DNA of 6,078 nt from Pseudomonadales bacterium (GTDB lineage: Bacteria > Pseudomonadota > Gammaproteobacteria > Pseudomonadales > Azotimanducaceae). The position numbers were made by a program, and so were the translations under genes. Each line of letters begins with the position of its first letter. The stretch's first letter is position 1. The notes below the pieces were generated by a model, which searched no databases, was not told the DNA's origin, and was given only the letters and a program-made list of their open reading frames with translations. Positions 1 to 6,078 of the stretch are shown piece by piece. Where the stretch lies: NCBI GenBank assembly GCA_007128525.1, contig SKXG01000252.1, positions 1 to 6,078 of the forward strand, read 5' to 3'.

Positions 1-22
1 GCCCTCGGCGATCCGATCCAAG

Positions 23-28
23 TAGAAT
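23..28 (+). promoter_or_regulatory. Possible -10 element before the RDD gene
   Basis: TAGAAT matches the sigma-70 -10 consensus at five of six positions and ends six bases before the ATG at 35. If used, transcription would start at or next to the ATG, giving a leaderless or nearly leaderless mRNA. The -35 region would fall at the extreme left edge of the window, and the visible bases there (GCCCTC) do not resemble TTGACA. No TG extension precedes the hexamer. This rests on a single hexamer and could be chance. Confidence 0.2.
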
Positions 29-34
29 CCGCGC

Positions 35-490
35 ATGGCAACTGTCTCCGGTCCCCGTCCCGCGTCTCTGTTGCGCCGTCTTGGCGCCATGCTCTATGAC
101 GCCATGCTGATCCTCGCCATCTGGCTGCTGACCCTGTTCGTGCTGGTGGTCATCACCAATGGTGCGGTCTGGGGCCCCTTCGTGCAGTCGCTGTTGTTTC
201 TCGAACTGTTCGGCTTCTTTATGTACTTCTGGACCTGGCGCGGACAGACGCTCGGCATGCTGGCCTGGCGCATCCACATTGAAGACGCCGAAGGCGGTCC
301 GATCACGATGCGGCAGGCCCTGAAACGTTTTATCGGGGCGCTGGCAGCACTCGGCAGTCTGGGGCTCGGCTATGTCTGGATGTATCTGGATCCGGCGCGG
401 CGCACCTGGCCGGATGCGTTTTCAGACACCGCCCTGATCTATACGCCACCCGGCTGGCAGGCCTTCGATGCCGACCAGGCCAACGCCTGA
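35..490 (+). CDS. RDD family integral membrane protein
   Basis: This is a 151-residue inner-membrane protein of the RDD family, whose molecular role is generally unknown (some members are linked to ion transport or stress). The family's namesake residues are visible: Arg14/Arg15 and Asp22 in the first helix region (RRLGAMLYDAM), and Asp127 near the C-terminus (RRTWPDAFSD). The typical GQTLGMLAWRI motif sits at residues 70-80. Hydrophobic segments lie at about 20-42, 50-68 and 96-118. The ATG at 35 places the conserved RRLGAMLYD stretch about 13 residues in, which is normal for the family. No clear Shine-Dalgarno sequence precedes it, and only 34 upstream bases are visible. The gene converges on lptG. 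From memory, RDD genes occur beside lptG in other gammaproteobacteria, but a functional link to LPS export is only inference. Confidence 0.9.
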   Translation: MATVSGPRPASLLRRLGAMLYDAMLILAIWLLTLFVLVVITNGAVWGPFVQSLLFLELFGFFMYFWTWRGQTLGMLAWRIHIEDAEGGPITMRQALKRFIGALAALGSLGLGYVWMYLDPARRTWPDAFSDTALIYTPPGWQAFDADQANA

Positions 491-510
491 GCCGTGCCGC
501 AGTGCAAGCG

Positions 511-1599
511 TTATCCGACCCGTCGCAGGCTCACCACGCCCAGCACCCAGCAGACCAGTATGGGTATCATTGTGGCGATCCAGGCCGGCCACGCATAGAC
601 CATCGCAGCCGGGCCAAACAGATCCTGCAGGTACTTGAAACCAAGCCCGACCAGAATGCCGGTGGCGACGCGGGTGCCCATACTCTTCTCCCGCAGTGGC
701 CCCAAAATGAATGCCACTGCCACCAGGATCAGCCCCAGCGTCGCGACCGGCTGCGCAAGCTTGTTCCAGTAAGCCAGCTCATAGCGCGCCGGGTTCAGGT
801 TCTGCGCCCGCATGAACTCGATCTGCCGGTTCAGATCCACCAGCGCCAGACGCCTGGCATCGAGCAACCCGGTAATGGTCAGCAACTCCGGTGTCAGGTT
901 ACTGGGCCAGAACACTGCTTCGTGGCGTACGGCTTCGGCCTCGTCGGCGCTGAGCCGGGTCTCTTGCACACCTTCCAGCAACCAGCCACTACGGCCATCC
1001 TGCGTGACGAAGCGGCCGGTTGATGCGGTGCGGGCCAGCGCCAGTTGCCCGGTGTCGTCTCGCTGATACTGCCGCACCCAGACCATGTTGCCGTCCGGGT
1101 CCAGCGCACTGACCCGCATCCAGGTTTCCCCTTCACGATGCCAAAGGCCATCGCCCAGGCGAATGGTACCGCCGCCCTGCTGGGCCTGCGCCTGCAAAGC
1201 CTCGGCCCGGGCCTCGCCCCAGGGCGCCAGCCATTCGCCAAGCGCAAAGTTGAGCGCCAGCAGTGGCGCAACCGCCAGGCAGACCGAGCCGAACAGGCGG
1301 CCCACTGAGACACCGCTGGCACGAAGTACAACCAGTTCCGACTGGTTGGCCAGCGTGCCCAGACCAACCAATGCCCCCATGAACGCCACGAACGGCATCA
1401 GCTCATAGATGCGGCGCGGCGTGCTCCAGCCCACGTAGGCCAGGGCTTCGCGGGCGCCATAGTCGCCCCGGGTATCGCCCAGCTCGTCGATCAGTGGGAA
1501 CAGGGTGTTCAGCCCGGTAAAGGCCAGCATGACGACGATGATCGCCAGCAGCACCGACCGTCCAATGTGAAAATCCATCAAACCGAACCAGCTGCGCAT
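511..1599 (-). CDS. lptG: LPS export ABC transporter permease LptG
   Basis: LptG is one of two permease subunits of the inner-membrane LptB2FG transporter, which extracts lipopolysaccharide from the inner membrane and passes it to LptC and the periplasmic bridge. The product is 362 residues; E. coli LptG is 360. It belongs to the YjgP/YjgQ family. Helices are predicted at about 16-38, 62-82 and 101-122, followed by a periplasmic domain at 123-276 and helices at 281-300, 308-328 and 336-356. The stretch NQSELVVLRASG (85-96) matches the coupling helix that docks on LptB, with Glu88 at the same position as in E. coli. LREKSMGTRV (302-311) is also typical. I chose the ATG at 1599 because it overlaps the lptF stop (TGATG) and follows a GAGGA site seven bases upstream. 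A longer reading from 1677 would run into lptF and lacks family support. Confidence 0.96.
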   Translation of the reverse strand: MRSWFGLMDFHIGRSVLLAIIVVMLAFTGLNTLFPLIDELGDTRGDYGAREALAYVGWSTPRRIYELMPFVAFMGALVGLGTLANQSELVVLRASGVSVGRLFGSVCLAVAPLLALNFALGEWLAPWGEARAEALQAQAQQGGGTIRLGDGLWHREGETWMRVSALDPDGNMVWVRQYQRDDTGQLALARTASTGRFVTQDGRSGWLLEGVQETRLSADEAEAVRHEAVFWPSNLTPELLTITGLLDARRLALVDLNRQIEFMRAQNLNPARYELAYWNKLAQPVATLGLILVAVAFILGPLREKSMGTRVATGILVGLGFKYLQDLFGPAAMVYAWPAWIATMIPILVCWVLGVVSLRRVG

Positions 1600-2672
1600 C
1601 AGCTCGTCCTCGCAGGCTTGTCGATGCGTGTCAGCAGCCACAGACCCGCCACCAGCGCAGCCAGATGCGCCGGCCACAAGCCGACCAGGCTCGGAATATA
1701 GCCATTGGTCAGCGCGTTTTGCGCCAGCAGCAGTGCCAGGTAATAGGCCAGCACCACGCCCAGTGCCGGCACGATGCGGGCGAACCGCCCCTGCCGCGGC
1801 CGCGCCTTGGACAGGCCAAATGCCAGCAGCGCGGCCAGCATCGTCATCACCGGCAGTGCCATGCGCCAGTGCACTTCAGCCAGGGATTCGGGCGTTCCTT
1901 CCCGCCACAGATCCAGCGTCGGCCGTGCCTGCCGGCGCAAACGCTGCAGTTCAGGGTCAGGCCGGGCAATACGCTGGGCGAGCGTGCTGAAGGTCATCAC
2001 ACGAAACTCACCGGACCCTGGAATGCCTTCGTAATGGGTGCCGTTTTCCAGCAGCAGAAAGCGGCTGCCAGTCTCTTCATCGAGGTATTGGGAACCGGAC
2101 TCAGCCCACACCGAAACCGGCGCGGTACCACTGATATCACCGATGAACACCCCACGCAGGCGCCGGCGATCTTCGCTGACCGACTCGGCGTAGGTCACCC
2201 GCGCCCCGCCGGAGAAGCTTTGGAACGTACCACCGGTGATGCCTTCGAACTCGCGGTTCTGTGCCTGCTCCAGCATGTACTGGGCACGCTGTACTTCCAG
2301 CTGCGGCGTCATCACCAGCGACAGCCACCCGACCAGCATGGCCAGCAACACGGCCGAGGCCATCAGCCAGCCCAGTATCCGTGTCGGCGCCGTACCGCTG
2401 GCCAGCAGCACTGTCATTTCCTGATCGGCGAACAGCCGGCCAAGCGTCAGAACCAGGGCAATGTAGAACGAAAACGGCAGGACGAGCTGCAGAAATTCGG
2501 GCAGCCGAAAGGCCATGATCATCAGCACAGCTTCTGCCGTGAAACGGCCCAGGGCGGCATCCTGCAAATAGCCCATCAGGCGGCCACCGATACCGATCAG
2601 CAGCAGCACCACGGTGCTGACCAGAAAGACCAGCAGCAGCTCCTTGCTGATATAGCGAAACAGCAGGGTCAC
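1599..2672 (-). CDS. lptF: LPS export ABC transporter permease LptF
   Basis: LptF pairs with LptG to form the transmembrane channel of the LptB2FG lipopolysaccharide exporter. The product is 357 residues, against about 366 in E. coli. Helices are visible at about 12-31, 48-76 and 100-121, then a soluble periplasmic (beta-jellyroll type) domain at 122-268, then helices at 270-287, 298-318 and 329-348. ADQEMTVLLASG (82-93, with Glu85) matches the LptB-contacting coupling helix, and SKARPRQGRF (288-297) is the usual loop after helix 4. The start codon is GTG, with no clear Shine-Dalgarno sequence before it, but the N-terminus MTLLFRYISKELLL fits the family well. It is the first gene of a two-gene operon with lptG and is divergent from pepA. 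LptB, LptA and LptC are not in the window, which is normal because lptFG usually stands apart from them. Confidence 0.95.
   Translation of the reverse strand: MTLLFRYISKELLLVFLVSTVVLLLIGIGGRLMGYLQDAALGRFTAEAVLMIMAFRLPEFLQLVLPFSFYIALVLTLGRLFADQEMTVLLASGTAPTRILGWLMASAVLLAMLVGWLSLVMTPQLEVQRAQYMLEQAQNREFEGITGGTFQSFSGGARVTYAESVSEDRRRLRGVFIGDISGTAPVSVWAESGSQYLDEETGSRFLLLENGTHYEGIPGSGEFRVMTFSTLAQRIARPDPELQRLRRQARPTLDLWREGTPESLAEVHWRMALPVMTMLAALLAFGLSKARPRQGRFARIVPALGVVLAYYLALLLAQNALTNGYIPSLVGLWPAHLAALVAGLWLLTRIDKPARTS
1607..1611 (-). promoter_or_regulatory. Ribosome binding site of lptG
   Basis: On the minus strand GAGGA lies seven bases before the ATG at 1599, inside the last codons of lptF. It decides the lptG start in favour of the TGATG overlap rather than a start upstream (1677) or the next in-frame ATG (1578). 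The overlap suggests that ribosomes finishing lptF re-initiate on lptG, which would help keep the two subunits at equal amounts. Confidence 0.7.
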
Positions 2673-2733
2673 AACAGGCCGCTCTGGCGCCAGGACGGCA
2701 GACGGGACCCGCGTTGGTCGAATCGGCGGGAAT

Positions 2734-2762
2734 TTGGCCTGACCGCCGTCTCGTGAAATACT
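2734..2762 (+). promoter_or_regulatory. Candidate sigma-70 promoter for pepA
   Basis: TTGGCC (2734-2739) is followed by a 17-base spacer and AATACT (2757-2762). Each hexamer matches four of six consensus positions. A TG at 2754-2755, one base before the -10 box, forms an extended -10 element that can offset weak hexamers. Transcription would start near 2769, giving a leader of about 70 bases before the pepA ATG at 2840. This is a reading by eye, not a scored prediction. Confidence 0.4.
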
Positions 2763-2782
2763 TGCGCGCTGATTTCTTGCAA
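2755..2782 (-). promoter_or_regulatory. Weak candidate promoter for lptFG
   Basis: On the minus strand TTGCAA (2782-2777, four of six) is followed after 16 bases by TATTTC (2760-2755, three of six). It overlaps the proposed pepA -10 box on the other strand, so if both were used the two polymerases would compete. The -10 match is poor and I would not rely on it; a promoter of another sigma class is equally possible. Confidence 0.2.
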
Positions 2783-2839
2783 CGCCCCTCCTCGGGCCAC
2801 ATCGACATCCAAGCTGGGCATGTCCTGACGAGATTCATT

Positions 2840-4324
2840 ATGAAGTATTCGACGAAGACCGGAAAACTCGCCGCACTGAAAACGCCGGCACTGGCGCTGC
2901 CGCTAAGCACTGCCCGCAAGCTGGCCGATGAGCTGAAGCAGCGCGAGCTGCTCGACGGCCAGCTTAAGGACTTCGAAGACACAGTCGGCAAAACCCGGCT
3001 GGTACTGCTGCCGGGCCGCGGCGGCATCGAGCGGCTGCTGGTGCTTGGTGGCGCTGCCGGCAAGCTCAGTGGCAGCGACTTCCGTAAAGTCATTAATGCC
3101 CTGGGCGGGGCGCTGCGCAACCTGCCGGCCACCAAGGCCAGTCTGGCACTTGATCAGGTTGACGTCGATGGACTGGACGCATCGCAGGCCCTGCTGCAGG
3201 CGCTGGCACTGGTGTCGGCACAACTGTACTGGTACGACGACTACAAGTCCGAAAAATCCAAGGACAAGCGGGTCAATGCCATCGAGCTGGTATCTGCCGA
3301 AGCACCCAGTGCTGGCCAGCAGCGCGAACTGTCGCGGATTGCCCGCGAAGCGACTGCACTGGCTGCCGGACTGAACCTGTCACGTGACCTGGGGAATTGC
3401 CCCCCCAATATCTGCAATCCGACCTTTCTGGCGCAAACGGCACGAAAGCTGGCCGGCAACAAGAAGGTCAGCGTCAACGTGCTCAATGAAGCGGCCATGA
3501 AGAAGTTGGGCATGGGCGCATTCCTGTCGGTCAGCCAGGGCAGCGACACGCCCGGCAAGATGATCATAATCGAGTACAAAGGCGCGCCGCAGCGCACCAG
3601 CAAGACCAAGGCCGCGCCAGTGGTGCTGGTCGGCAAGGGCATCACCTTTGATACCGGCGGCATCAGTCTGAAACCGGCCGCAGCCATGGATGAGATGAAA
3701 TTCGACATGTGCGGCGCCGCCAGTGTGCTTGGCGCAACCCGCGCTGCCATTGATGCCGAACTGCCGATCAACCTGATCACCATCGTCGCTGCGGCAGAGA
3801 ACATGCCCAGCGGTCGTGCAACCCGGCCCGGCGACATCGTCACGTCGATGTCCGGGCAGACCATCGAAGTACTGAACACCGACGCCGAAGGTCGCATGGT
3901 GCTGTGCGATGCGCTGACCTATGCCGAACGCTACAAGCCACGCGCGGTGGTCGATGTCGCCACGCTGACCGGCGCCTGCGTAATGGCGCTGGGCTCACAC
4001 GCCAGCGGCCTGTTCGCCAACGATGACGGTCTTGCCAGGGATCTGCTCGGCGCCGGTGAAGCCATCTGGGACCGGGCCTGGCACATGCCGCTGTGGGACG
4101 ACTATCAGGCCCAACTGAAGAGCAACTTTGCCGACATGGCCAACGTCGGCGGCCGCGAAGCCGGCGCCGTCACGGCGGCCTGCTTTTTGTCACGCTACAC
4201 CAAGGCGTACAAATGGGCACACCTGGACATCGCCGGCAGCGCCTGGAACTCCGGCGCCAATAAAGGTGCCACGGGGCGTGCCGTACCGCTGCTGTTCCAG
4301 TTTCTGCGGCAGCAATGTCAGTAA
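2840..4324 (+). CDS. pepA: Leucyl aminopeptidase PepA (M17 family)
   Basis: PepA is a cytoplasmic, hexameric, two-metal aminopeptidase that removes N-terminal residues, preferring leucine, during peptide turnover. The product is 494 residues, against 503 in E. coli. An N-terminal domain (about 1-165) precedes the catalytic domain. All active-site residues are visible with a constant offset of four from E. coli: metal ligands Lys266, Asp271, Asp289, Asp348 and Glu350, and catalytic Lys278 and Arg352. The M17 signature NTDAEGR lies at 346-352. The ATG at 2840 gives the usual N-terminus. An open frame extends upstream to 2714, but those 42 residues do not look like the family. The Shine-Dalgarno site is weak (CGAGA). 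In E. coli PepA also binds DNA, in Xer recombination at cer and in carAB control; whether this protein does so cannot be read here. Its stop overlaps holC. Confidence 0.97.
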   Translation: MKYSTKTGKLAALKTPALALPLSTARKLADELKQRELLDGQLKDFEDTVGKTRLVLLPGRGGIERLLVLGGAAGKLSGSDFRKVINALGGALRNLPATKASLALDQVDVDGLDASQALLQALALVSAQLYWYDDYKSEKSKDKRVNAIELVSAEAPSAGQQRELSRIAREATALAAGLNLSRDLGNCPPNICNPTFLAQTARKLAGNKKVSVNVLNEAAMKKLGMGAFLSVSQGSDTPGKMIIIEYKGAPQRTSKTKAAPVVLVGKGITFDTGGISLKPAAAMDEMKFDMCGAASVLGATRAAIDAELPINLITIVAAAENMPSGRATRPGDIVTSMSGQTIEVLNTDAEGRMVLCDALTYAERYKPRAVVDVATLTGACVMALGSHASGLFANDDGLARDLLGAGEAIWDRAWHMPLWDDYQAQLKSNFADMANVGGREAGAVTAACFLSRYTKAYKWAHLDIAGSAWNSGANKGATGRAVPLLFQFLRQQCQ

Positions 4325-4764
4325 GGATAGACTTTTATATTCTGCCGGACCTGGACAGTGATGCCAGGCAGCGTTTTGCCTGCCGCCTGGCGCACAAGGC
4401 GCTGACACACGGGCACCGCGTTCATGTGCACACACCGGACCCGGATGCCGCCGCCGAGCTGGATGCGCTGATGTGGCGCTATCCGCCGCTGCAGTTTCTG
4501 CCGCACGCGCGCCAGGCAGCGGCTCACGACGCTGAAGCCACGGCCTCTGCACCGGTGGTGATCAGCCACGAACCGCCAGTCACACCGGCGGACATGCTGA
4601 TCAACTTAAGTCAGGCGGTGCCAGGCTTTTTTAGCCAGTTCGACCGTGTTGCCGAGATAGTGATCGCATCTGAAAAAGCCGTCATGCGGGAGAATTACCG
4701 CTTTTACCGTAACAAGGGCTATGCGCTGTACCACCATGAGCTTGATCAGTGGGAGGAGCAATGA
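4315..4764 (+). CDS. holC: DNA polymerase III chi subunit HolC
   Basis: HolC (chi) is the clamp-loader accessory protein that, with psi (HolD), links the DNA polymerase III holoenzyme to single-stranded DNA-binding protein. The product is 149 residues; E. coli chi is 147. Family hallmarks are visible: the opening IDFYIL, the LDALMWRYPPLQFLPH stretch (49-64), PVVISHEPP (80-88), ADMLINLSQAVPGFF (92-106), then FDRVAEIV (109-116) and YRFYRNKGYALYHHEL (128-143). The ATG at 4315 lies ten bases inside the 3' end of pepA in another frame, with no strong ribosome binding site, so translation is probably coupled to pepA. Its own stop overlaps the start of the next gene by four bases (ATGA). holD is not in the window. 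Confidence 0.95.
   Translation: MSVRIDFYILPDLDSDARQRFACRLAHKALTHGHRVHVHTPDPDAAAELDALMWRYPPLQFLPHARQAAAHDAEATASAPVVISHEPPVTPADMLINLSQAVPGFFSQFDRVAEIVIASEKAVMRENYRFYRNKGYALYHHELDQWEEQ
4752..4758 (+). promoter_or_regulatory. Strong ribosome binding site of the acidic gene
   Basis: GGAGGAG sits two bases before the ATG at 4761, within the last codons of holC; its GGAGG core is four bases from the ATG. It is the best Shine-Dalgarno match in the window. It decides the start at 4761, because the alternative in-frame GTG at 4749 lies upstream of it and would translate through it. It also supports the view that this reading frame is a real gene. Confidence 0.8.
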
Positions 4765-5498
4765 GCCGCAAACCGAAACCGGACAGCAAAGCGCCGGCTG
4801 CTGACGCCCTGCTGGGTGACCTGGAGTCGATACGGGCGCTGCTCGATGCCAATGACCCTGAGGCGTCCGGCGATGCCCTGGATCAGGCGCAGACAGAACG
4901 CCTGCGTCAGGCCGGTCCCGTTGACGACGACGATATTCCGATGCTCGATGACGCCATCGATGACTTCGCCGGCGAACCCGACGACAAGGCGGACACACAG
5001 ACGGACGCGGACCTGCAAATGCCCGATGATGACCTGTTTGAAAAAGCCTTCGCCGACGAGTTTGCAACAGAGTTTGACGAAGCGCTGGAAGACCAGGCCC
5101 TGGAAGCCTTTATGCGCCAACATCAGGATGTGCCGCCAACCGAACCGACGCCGCTCCCGGCCCGGCCGGATACGCACCCGGAAGAAAGCTGGCGCCCACC
5201 GGGCAGCGCCATGACTGACGAGCTGATGAAGGCGCTGCTCGACGACGAGTGGCGCAGCTCTGCAGCCGGCCTGATCGACAAGGCTCGGCAGGACAAGGCT
5301 CGGCAGAGCGGGCTGTCCAATGACGCCGAGGCGCAGCAGCAACTTGATGGCACACTGCGCCAGCGCATCGAACAGGAACTTGACCAATGGCTGACAGAGG
5401 CCATTCAAAGCCGAATACCGGCACTGCGGCAACGCCTGCTTCGCGCCATTGAAGCCGAGCTGCTACAGCAGAATCAGCGACCCAACGACCCTCAGTAA
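4761..5498 (+). CDS. Uncharacterised acidic protein between holC and valS
   Basis: I do not recognise a characterised function. The 245-residue product has no signal peptide or membrane segment and is probably cytoplasmic. After a basic start ([10 protein letters not shown]) come [13 protein letters not shown] (17-29), a very acidic stretch with [14 protein letters not shown] (55-68), a helical acidic segment (about 90-120), a proline-rich linker (124-148) and [13 protein letters not shown] (152-164). An exact [10 protein letters not shown] duplication (173-182) follows, then a charged amphipathic helical tail (about 195-237) with [17 protein letters not shown]. It overlaps the holC stop by four bases and ends 20 bases before valS. 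The gene's high third-position GC, its strong ribosome binding site and the packing support a real gene. From memory, Pseudomonas has an uncharacterised gene here, sometimes labelled as chi-related, and the IPxLxD plus helical-tail layout recalls DUF2486-type proteins. Both parallels are unverified. A role near the chi/clamp loader is inference from position only. Confidence 0.8.
   Translation: MSRKPKPDSKAPAADALLGDLESIRALLDANDPEASGDALDQAQTERLRQAGPVDDDDIPMLDDAIDDFAGEPDDKADTQTDADLQMPDDDLFEKAFADEFATEFDEALEDQALEAFMRQHQDVPPTEPTPLPARPDTHPEESWRPPGSAMTDELMKALLDDEWRSSAAGLIDKARQDKARQSGLSNDAEAQQQLDGTLRQRIEQELDQWLTEAIQSRIPALRQRLLRAIEAELLQQNQRPNDPQ
5277..5306 (+). repeat. Exact 15-base tandem duplication, two copies
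   Basis: GACAAGGCTCGGCAG occurs twice in immediate succession (5277-5291 and 5292-5306) with no mismatch, and the identity stops exactly at both ends. It is in frame in the acidic gene and encodes DKARQ twice (residues 173-182), between the linker and the C-terminal helical tail. Perfect identity, including synonymous positions, suggests recent replication slippage. Confidence 0.9.
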
Positions 5499-5518
5499 CA
5501 GGACACAGCAGCGACCTC

Positions 5519-6078
5519 ATGCAAAGCAGTTTTGATCCACACGCCATCGAACAGGCCCTGTATCAGGAATGGGAGCAGGCCGGACACTTCGAGCCACGCG
5601 GTAACGGAGCGCCCTACTGCATCCTGATTCCACCGCCGAACGTGACAGGCAGCCTGCACATGGGTCATGCCTTCCAGCACACGCTGATGGATACGCTGAT
5701 CCGCTTCCAGCGCATGAAAGGCCGCAAGACGCTGTGGCAGATGGGCACTGACCATGCCGGTATCGCCACACAGATGGTTGTGGAACGTCAGCTCGCAGCA
5801 GAAGGCGTGCATCGCAGCGACATTGGCCGTGAGGCCTTCATTGAGAAAGTTTGGGACTGGAAACAGCAGTCCGGCAATCAGATCTCTCAACAGCTGCGCC
5901 GCATGGGTTCCTCACTGGACTGGAGCCGCGACCGCTTCACAATGGACGAAGGCTTCTCGCGTGCTGTGCAGGAAGTCTTCGTGCGCCTGCACGACGACGG
6001 ACTGATCTATCGCGGTCAGCGCCTGGTGAACTGGGACCCGGCCCTGCAGACGGCCATTTCCGATCTGGAAGTCGAGAA
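5519..6078 (+). CDS. valS: Valyl-tRNA synthetase, N-terminal part (cut by window)
   Basis: ValS charges tRNA-Val with valine in the cytoplasm and is essential. Only the first 186 codons are present, against about 950 for the family, because the window ends inside the gene; there is no stop or damage in the visible part. The class I signature appears as HMGH at residues 47-50 (5657-5668) within [14 protein letters not shown]. It is followed by [32 protein letters not shown], and the [16 protein letters not shown] stretch that precedes the CP1 editing domain. The KMSKS loop, editing domain and anticodon-binding regions lie beyond the window. The ATG at 5519 gives the usual N-terminus ([16 protein letters not shown]). 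No good Shine-Dalgarno is seen: the nearest AGGA (5500-5503) is 15 bases away. It follows the acidic gene by 20 bases and is probably co-transcribed with it. Confidence 0.96.
   Translation, partial: MQSSFDPHAIEQALYQEWEQAGHFEPRGNGAPYCILIPPPNVTGSLHMGHAFQHTLMDTLIRFQRMKGRKTLWQMGTDHAGIATQMVVERQLAAEGVHRSDIGREAFIEKVWDWKQQSGNQISQQLRRMGSSLDWSRDRFTMDEGFSRAVQEVFVRLHDDGLIYRGQRLVNWDPALQTAISDLEVE

Larger units (their letters stand above)
2673..2839. promoter_or_regulatory. Divergent lptF/pepA intergenic region
   Basis: These 167 bases separate the divergent lptFG operon and the pepA run, so both sets of promoters should lie here. I see a plausible promoter towards pepA and a weak one towards lptF, annotated separately. 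A short inverted repeat, CGGCGG at 2724-2729 and CCGCCG at 2743-2748, surrounds the proposed pepA -35 box; it is too short to call an operator. There is no open reading frame with family support. The in-frame upstream extension of pepA through this region does not resemble the aminopeptidase family. Confidence 0.6.

Noticed and set aside
511..1023. Plus-strand open frame starting at 502 opposite lptG
   Set aside because: It is antisense to the conserved C-terminal half of LptG, with low-information Gln/His/Pro-rich composition.
1665..2756. Long plus-strand open frame of 363 codons opposite lptF
   Set aside because: The translation is rich in Gln, His and Arg with no domain pattern, and it lies antisense to a clear LptF. 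It is a shadow of high-GC coding sequence.
2714..2839. 42-codon N-terminal extension of pepA
   Set aside because: Its residues do not match the family, and starting at 2840 gives a normal PepA length. The extension would also include the proposed promoter.
2137..3135. Minus-strand open frame of 332 codons spanning the lptF/pepA intergenic region
   Set aside because: It overlaps lptF out of frame and pepA in antisense, and its composition is Ser/Arg/Ala-rich without family features. The intergenic part alone does not support a gene.
3391..3412. GGGG/CCCC hairpin in pepA
   Set aside because: The stem is only about four bases around AATTG, and it lies in codons for the conserved LGNCPPNICNP stretch, so coding explains it.
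3241..3897. Minus-strand open frame of 218 codons opposite pepA
   Set aside because: It lies wholly antisense to the conserved catalytic domain of PepA, so its hydrophobic stretches are by-products of the PepA codons.
4625..4635. T run after a GC-rich stretch, like a terminator
   Set aside because: It is inside holC, encoding conserved PGFF residues, with no preceding stable stem that I can see.
4746..5432. Minus-strand open frame of 228 codons opposite the acidic gene
   Set aside because: I weighed which strand is real. The plus-strand gene has a strong ribosome binding site, an ATGA overlap with holC, a stop just before valS and high third-position GC. The minus frame has none of this support.

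Overview
The window looks like chromosomal housekeeping DNA from a gammaproteobacterium of moderately high GC. The evidence is the gene set and order (RDD protein, lptG and lptF on one side; pepA, holC, a small acidic gene and valS on the other) and the close match of each protein to the E. coli family members as I remember them. From memory, Pseudomonas-type genomes also place an uncharacterised gene between holC and valS, so a Pseudomonadales or Oceanospirillales-like relative is plausible. I cannot assign a genus. There is no mobile element, tRNA, rRNA or CRISPR array.

Layout: (1) 35-490 (+) is a short RDD-family membrane protein. It converges on lptG with only 20 bases between the two stop codons. 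(2) 511-2672 (-) is the lptF-lptG operon, encoding the two permease subunits of the LPS-exporting ABC transporter. The genes are joined by a TGATG stop/start overlap. (3) 2673-2839 is a divergent promoter region of 167 bases. It holds a reasonable extended -10 promoter towards pepA and only a weak candidate towards lptF. (4) 2840-5498 (+) is a tightly packed run of pepA (leucyl aminopeptidase), holC (DNA polymerase III chi) and an unnamed acidic protein. The pairs overlap by 10 and 4 bases, so translation is probably coupled. (5) 5519-6078 (+) is the 5' end of valS, cut by the window edge just before its editing domain.

The genes serve unrelated core functions: outer-membrane assembly, peptide turnover, replication and tRNA charging. 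The pepA-holC-orf-valS run is probably transcribed together. All catalytic or coupling residues I could check are present, and I saw no frameshift or broken gene.

I found no convincing new multi-gene system. The item most worth following up is the uncharacterised acidic gene between holC and valS. It has the strongest ribosome binding site in the window, a two-part architecture (acidic linker plus helical tail) and an exact 15-base in-frame tandem duplication.
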